Shown piece after piece: positions 55,701 through 61,700 of a DNA stretch of 64,000 nucleotides (position 1 is its first letter; each line of letters starts with the position of its first letter). Origin of the DNA: Mimachlamys varia. Taxonomy: Eukaryota > Mollusca > Bivalvia > Pectinida > Pectinidae. The notes under the pieces were generated by a model. It was not told where the DNA came from. It made no database searches and saw nothing but the letters and a program-made list of their open reading frames with translations. A program made the position numbers and the translations under genes. The stretch is taken from the NCBI GenBank assembly GCA_947623455.1, contig OX392529.1, positions 8,184,001 to 8,248,000 of the forward strand. The letters run 5' to 3'.

Positions 55701-58700
55701 CATGAACTACAGTTTGCCCGGAATTTATTGTGGGTGGCTCGGGATGGCTTTTCAATGAAAATGCACAATGTGGTCGGCAACCAGCATAAGTTCCGCCCGG
55801 TCACATAACAATGACAACAGATGAACCAGTTCTTTTCATAAACCTAAATGCCGAATGTCAAGCAAGGGAAAGCATCGTGTTTGAAAGAAAGGCTTCCCCG
55901 GGCCATGGGACCTTCGGCAAAGTTCACTGTTAAATAAAAAAAAGTTAGATAAAACAAAGAATGCTTCTAGGAAATGAACGGTTGAAACAAGTGATCAATC
56001 TAAGGACCCCGAGATTTAACTAAGTAACATTTATATCCCCGAAGTGAACGCATAAAAGTAAATGCCTCCTTCAAAGACAACAGCATGGTTTGCAGAGGTA
56101 ATACGTAATATAAACTTATCTAATACACTGTATACGTAAATGTTGTGTTTCAGAAGCTTAACCTGCAAATGGAACCTTGTCGATAGCTCGTCAGGCAGGG
56201 GGGTGTTCTTAAAGCTCCATCTGTACCAGATCGAATGCACAAATGATAAATTGGACATAACAGGTAAGAATGTCAGGTGCATATTTATTCCGACATAATT
56301 ATCAACATACAAATAACGTTAAATTACATAGAATTATATACAAATCTAGCATTATGTATTTATGGTGCTATTTTGCATTTGACAAGGTTAACTGGAGACG
56401 TTTGGTTAGAAATAATGATTCCCGCTCTCTCACACTTCTAATTGATAAGTCTGTATCGCAGGACATTATATTTTACAGATGCCGATGGGACAACAACTAA
56501 ATGCAGCGACGAACTAATAACATCCCCGGAAAACTTTACAAGCGGTAGTTTCGTTTTGGAGTTTCTTACAAACGCTGATGTACAAAAACATGGTTTTGTG
56601 TTAAGTTATATTCTAGGTCCACCTTGCAACGGGACCGAGGTCCGGCTTGTTGGAGATGAAAATATTAACGAATTCTATTCCCCACTTTATCCTGGAAATT
56701 ATCCAAGGTAGGTTCCTCTGATATAAATGATATGGTTTAATATCCGTATAGAAGTACAAAAGAATCGCACATTAATATCCTAACCAATTCCTAAAAACAT
56801 ACTTGTTAGTTCAGTGCAGAAGCGGACATTCTCAGTGAACCAGAATTAAAATTTTTGATAGTAAACGGAAATGAGTGTTAATTAGGAATGCCTTACTATG
56901 TAGTCAATAAAGCGCTAACTATTCTAAACATTGAGTGAGATGATGACAGTTGGCATGAGATCGAGGATCAAGAGTAAATAGTAACGATCCATATCGAAGA
57001 GTGAGATTTTTGCGAGTTTGAGTTTGAGCATCGGTTATTTGCAATCAGGACTGGAGTATGATTACAGGATTGAATGCTAGGAGGTCTAATGTGTGTGTCT
57101 TAAGTGTGGATAGGAGATGCTAGGAGGTCTAATGTGTGTGTCTTAAGTGTGGATAGGAGATGCTATCATAGATTAAAAATAAGGATGACCTAATCAAATT
57201 CCAGGGGTGAGGTAATATTGAGGGTCTAGGGAATGGGAGGACAAGGTATAGAAAAGGACTAAAGAATAGGTAGGAATTATTCTTAGGAAAGGAGAGACTG
57301 GTATAGACGGAGAGGAATAGGACATACATGTATATGGTAAGAGGAATATGATAGATGTTAAAATAATAGTCAACGGTTTCGGCCACGTTGTGGAATAGCT
57401 TACCATCCGAAAAACAATTACTCTGGCCAAATTCAAGAAACGTCTGAAGACGTATCTTTTCACGTCTGCATATTAGGGTACCAACTTAGACGACATGTAT
57501 ATACTGACATTTGTTTATCTACAGTAGATGTAGTTCGCATTTATATGCATTTTTTTTATATTATCACATTAGCTTAGATTGTAATAACTTCTTTATTTAT
57601 GCAGTGTACGTATCAAATTATTATCTACATGTTGTGAAGCGCTTTAGAGTAATTTTACAAATTATAAAGAACGCTATATAAATGTTGTATGGTTAGGGGA
57701 AATGGGGTGGTGTATTATAGACAGACAGAGGGGTTGGAAGAGAAATGCTATTGTTAGAGGATATGTATATGTTTAGATAAACAAAGAGAGATATGGAATA
57801 GTCAGGAGAAAAGAGGTATGGTATAGTCAGAGAGATATGGTATGGTCAGGGGGAAAGAGAGAGATACGGTATGGTCAGGGGGAGAGAGATATATGGTATG
57901 GTCAGGGGAAGAAAGAGATATATGGTATGGCTAGGGGGAGAAAGAGAGATACGGTATGGTCAGGGGGAGAAAGATATATTAAATGGCCAGGGGGAGAGAG
58001 ATATATGGTATGGCCGGGGAAAGAGAGATATATTGTATGGTTAGAAGGATAAAGAGAGATATGTATGGTTAGAGGGAGAAAGAGAGTTATGGTATGACCA
58101 GGGGGGAGAGATATATTGTTTGGCCAGGGGGAGAGAAAGAGAGATATATGATATGACCAGGGGAGAGAAAGAGATATGGTATGGTTAGAGGGAGAATGAG
58201 TCGAAAAATGATGTAGAAGATATGTGTAGGAGTTGACATAGAAGATTAAAGTGGTTCATAAATTTATATACAAGTAGTTAATTCACTTTTGTTGTTATTA
58301 CCATTATAAGTAACTTTTAATTCTTCTAATGATTAAATGATTTGATGTTAAAGCGCCATACCGATCGGCCCCTATGTATGTAACTGGCTCATTGTCTCGT
58401 CTGACAATGTCGCCAATCTACTTCTGGCGATTGAGACCACAAACCTGACAGCTGGGGATACGCTGGAGATATTCCAAGGTATGCAACTTCAAAAATACAG
58501 CTAAATTTGCATGTGACATTCATTTTGAAAAAGGTTGTTTTTTATTAAAAGTTTGAGAATTGAGAGTATAGTTTGATGTGTATGTTATATTAAGTAACCT
58601 TGAGCAAATACTGTAAGGGTTCAGATTGATCATAATGAAGATGTTCGATGATAAATTTGCTTTATTTTAGCATGTTGTTTCTCTTACTCAGGTAGTGTTT

Positions 58701-61700
58701 CGGGAACAAGACTTTATCCAGCGGCGGGAGTCGACCTATCATTGGGCACTGGAGCTTCTACCTTCGAACTTTCTCCGGGAAAGTCTGCGGCGGTCAGGTT
58801 CTCGGTGACTAGTTCTGCAAACAGCGGGTTTATCGTGAAATATGTGGAGCAGCGACTGATCGGTACGGTTTGCAAAAGACTTTGTCTGAATGCAAGCAAG
58901 TTATGTTAGATAAAACGAATTCAGATGTTAGAGCTTACAATCCATTGTTTTAAAGGATATTTTTTACGTTTTGACATAAAAAGCAAATTGTTTAAATAGT
59001 TGCTGTTATGACTGCGATTACATCTTTATCATCATATGTTTATTCATTACACGGTGCAGTGAACTATCGGTCCACGATGCCAAAGGTTTTGAGTTTACCT
59101 GTATTCACAAGTAAACAGGCATATCCCGCGTTATCGATGATCATAGCCATAAAATGACTGACAAATAACGAAATCTGAATCGACATTTCGATGGCAATAT
59201 AATGCGTACATTTATGTTGTATTTGTGATTTTCTAGCACTGTTTTTAAAGGCAAATAAAACGAATCAATCACATTCTAAGAAAAGTTTAGAACCTCGTGG
59301 TTGATGTATCACTTTATCTGTGTTGTTTGTAGACGTGATTGCTATTAAACAATTTAAACATTATAATTTCACCACATACAGTAAAAAAAAATCAACTTTA
59401 CGTTAAATGTTTGAACGGTAATTATTTTAGAATAATTATGAGCAGGTTATTCAATTTTTATTAATCACTCATGTTGGCCCGGATATAAGCGCACACAGGT
59501 CTTATAGTTAGTGGAAACCAGATCCATTTTGAGAATCGAATCCTGATGGCGTTGGTATGGGGCAAATTGTTTGTGAGGCTGTTGCTATCAAACGTCTTTT
59601 ATGTTGTTCGTCACAAGTACGTGTGGTAGGTTGTTTTGACGCGATTCACACTCAAAGCGTCACAGAACAAGATATGTGACTTATTTTATTTTGAATATCA
59701 TGCACGATCGTTGCAGACACGACACCCGCTTGCAGCGCATCAAATCTTCAGCTAACAGCCACTTCCAGTCCAGCCTTTCTTACGAGTCCAAACTTTCCAG
59801 ACGAGTATCCAAAGTGAGTCTAATATAAAAGTTTTTATAACATGTTAACACTGACTAAATGATGGTCGGGAACTCTATCACGGTTCCCGTTTATGGTACA
59901 GAAGTCAGTAAATTAACATGAAGCTGTTACATGGCAGTATGTGGTGTTAAATGACTGGATTTACCCATTGTTGACGTAACATGTTACTACCATGTCGACT
60001 TATCACATACCACTCTTTCCATAAAACGTAAACTTTATCTCATTTTAAAGATAAGATCGTAGATTCCTTTAGTTGACAAAATAAATAGCGTATGAAAATA
60101 CTGATGCGTCACCAAAGCAATAATCCGAACTCAAATTCAGAAAAAATAGTATCACAATTGGAACAAAGGAAAGATTTCGACGGAAACTCCTTAAAGATAA
60201 CAAGAGAATAATACCATATGTTCTGAACGAGTAAGCGTCTTCTGCATCATCGACGACAGCTGCATGTTAAACCTGGTCACATCCAAGCAAATGGCAAGTC
60301 TTCAATGCGAGAGAATAATCTCAATTAAAACATGTTGGCATTCATAGCATACAAAGATACATAATATATCTCTACAAGACTAGATGACGACCATAAATCT
60401 TGAACATAGACTTCATCAGCCTGCATCTCTCGAATCTCTAGGTCGTCACTTTGTTCGTCAGGAGGCGACATCTTTCACACACGAAAATCGCTTTTTTTCA
60501 GAGCAAGTCTTAGAAAAACAAACCAAAGGCGACATATTAAATACATAGGTTGAAGAAGCGGTGATGTAGCTATAAAGAAAAGGAAAGTTAAGGATAGAAC
60601 ACTATTACATATCACTATGAGGATGATGACATAGTTGTCACATCGTTGTCGTGTGCCACACAAGACTTAACAACACAGTGCATGCCGTCATAATTACAAT
60701 ATATATATATATAATGTTGATATAAAGTTGGAAGATTCAGGACTACCAAAAGTATTCTAAAAAAAATCATAATTCCGAATAACTGTTCATTGATGCTTCT
60801 TTAATAGTTGTACTGAACCTAAGTATGTGTTAATCACTATGTTTTATTTTCCCACCCTACAGTAATCAGCAGTGTACATGGACTATTGACGACGGGGGTA
60901 GCTACAGGGGAGTTATCCTTCAGCTTCTCCTATTCCAGATCCAGAACGCTACTAACTGTTCTGACGACCAACTGGCAATAAGAAAAGGTTTTTATAAGAC
61001 ACCGGTTTAATAACCGACACCATTATGTTAAAGATGCGAAAGTCACATGCCGAGGTCATATCGTCAGAGAGAAAAAAAATAAACATCTATTTACATAAAT
61101 TCCCGTTAGCAGCAATTATCTATCCCACCTCTGAGATATCCGGAAAATCGAAATTTGTGTTTCCTGTGACTGCACGATTATAAGTAGTTCTCCTTTAGAT
61201 AATATGCTAATGGCTTTGCTAATTCTGGTGAAAAATCTTGACCTCGCCTTAGCAGCTAAATGTATCTTATAATTTGTGATAAGTGATACTCAAACAAGAT
61301 TAATTTTGTAGGACCTTCAAAAGAGGAGGTGAGGCGATGCTCGGACACATTGATTACAGCAACAGAGAACTTTACTGATAGCAGTTTTGAGATATTTTTC
61401 AAGACGAATCCAACAATAACAAAGACAGGCTTTCAGTTACGGTACATCATTGACGCTCCCTGTAACGATTCCGTACTGGAGCTTAACTCGATCTCGGAGC
61501 TGAAGAAACTGATATCCCCGGAGTACCCAGCATACCCCGGGTAAGCTAAGGAACTGGTTTTCCTATTACTAATAACTCGTTCCCTCGTTCTCCTTTCAGG
61601 TATGATGCGTGTCGATATGCTAGGATGCATGCAATATATTGTCACAGTGCTATTTATTTACATGAAATCTTTGTTACATACATACGCTAACGGAGAGCAT

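Larger units (their letters stand above)
56708..58353 (+). other. Intron 29
   Basis: 1.65 kb. Holds a 43-bp tandem doublet, a LINE 3' end and a purine-rich minisatellite. The minus-strand ORFs at 57,129-57,463 cross the LINE fragment and are shadows. Confidence 0.65.

Noticed and set aside
57837..58052. Repeat-rich ORF encoding a Gly/Arg/Tyr protein
   Set aside because: It lies entirely within a purine-rich minisatellite inside intron 29 and is explained by the repeat period.
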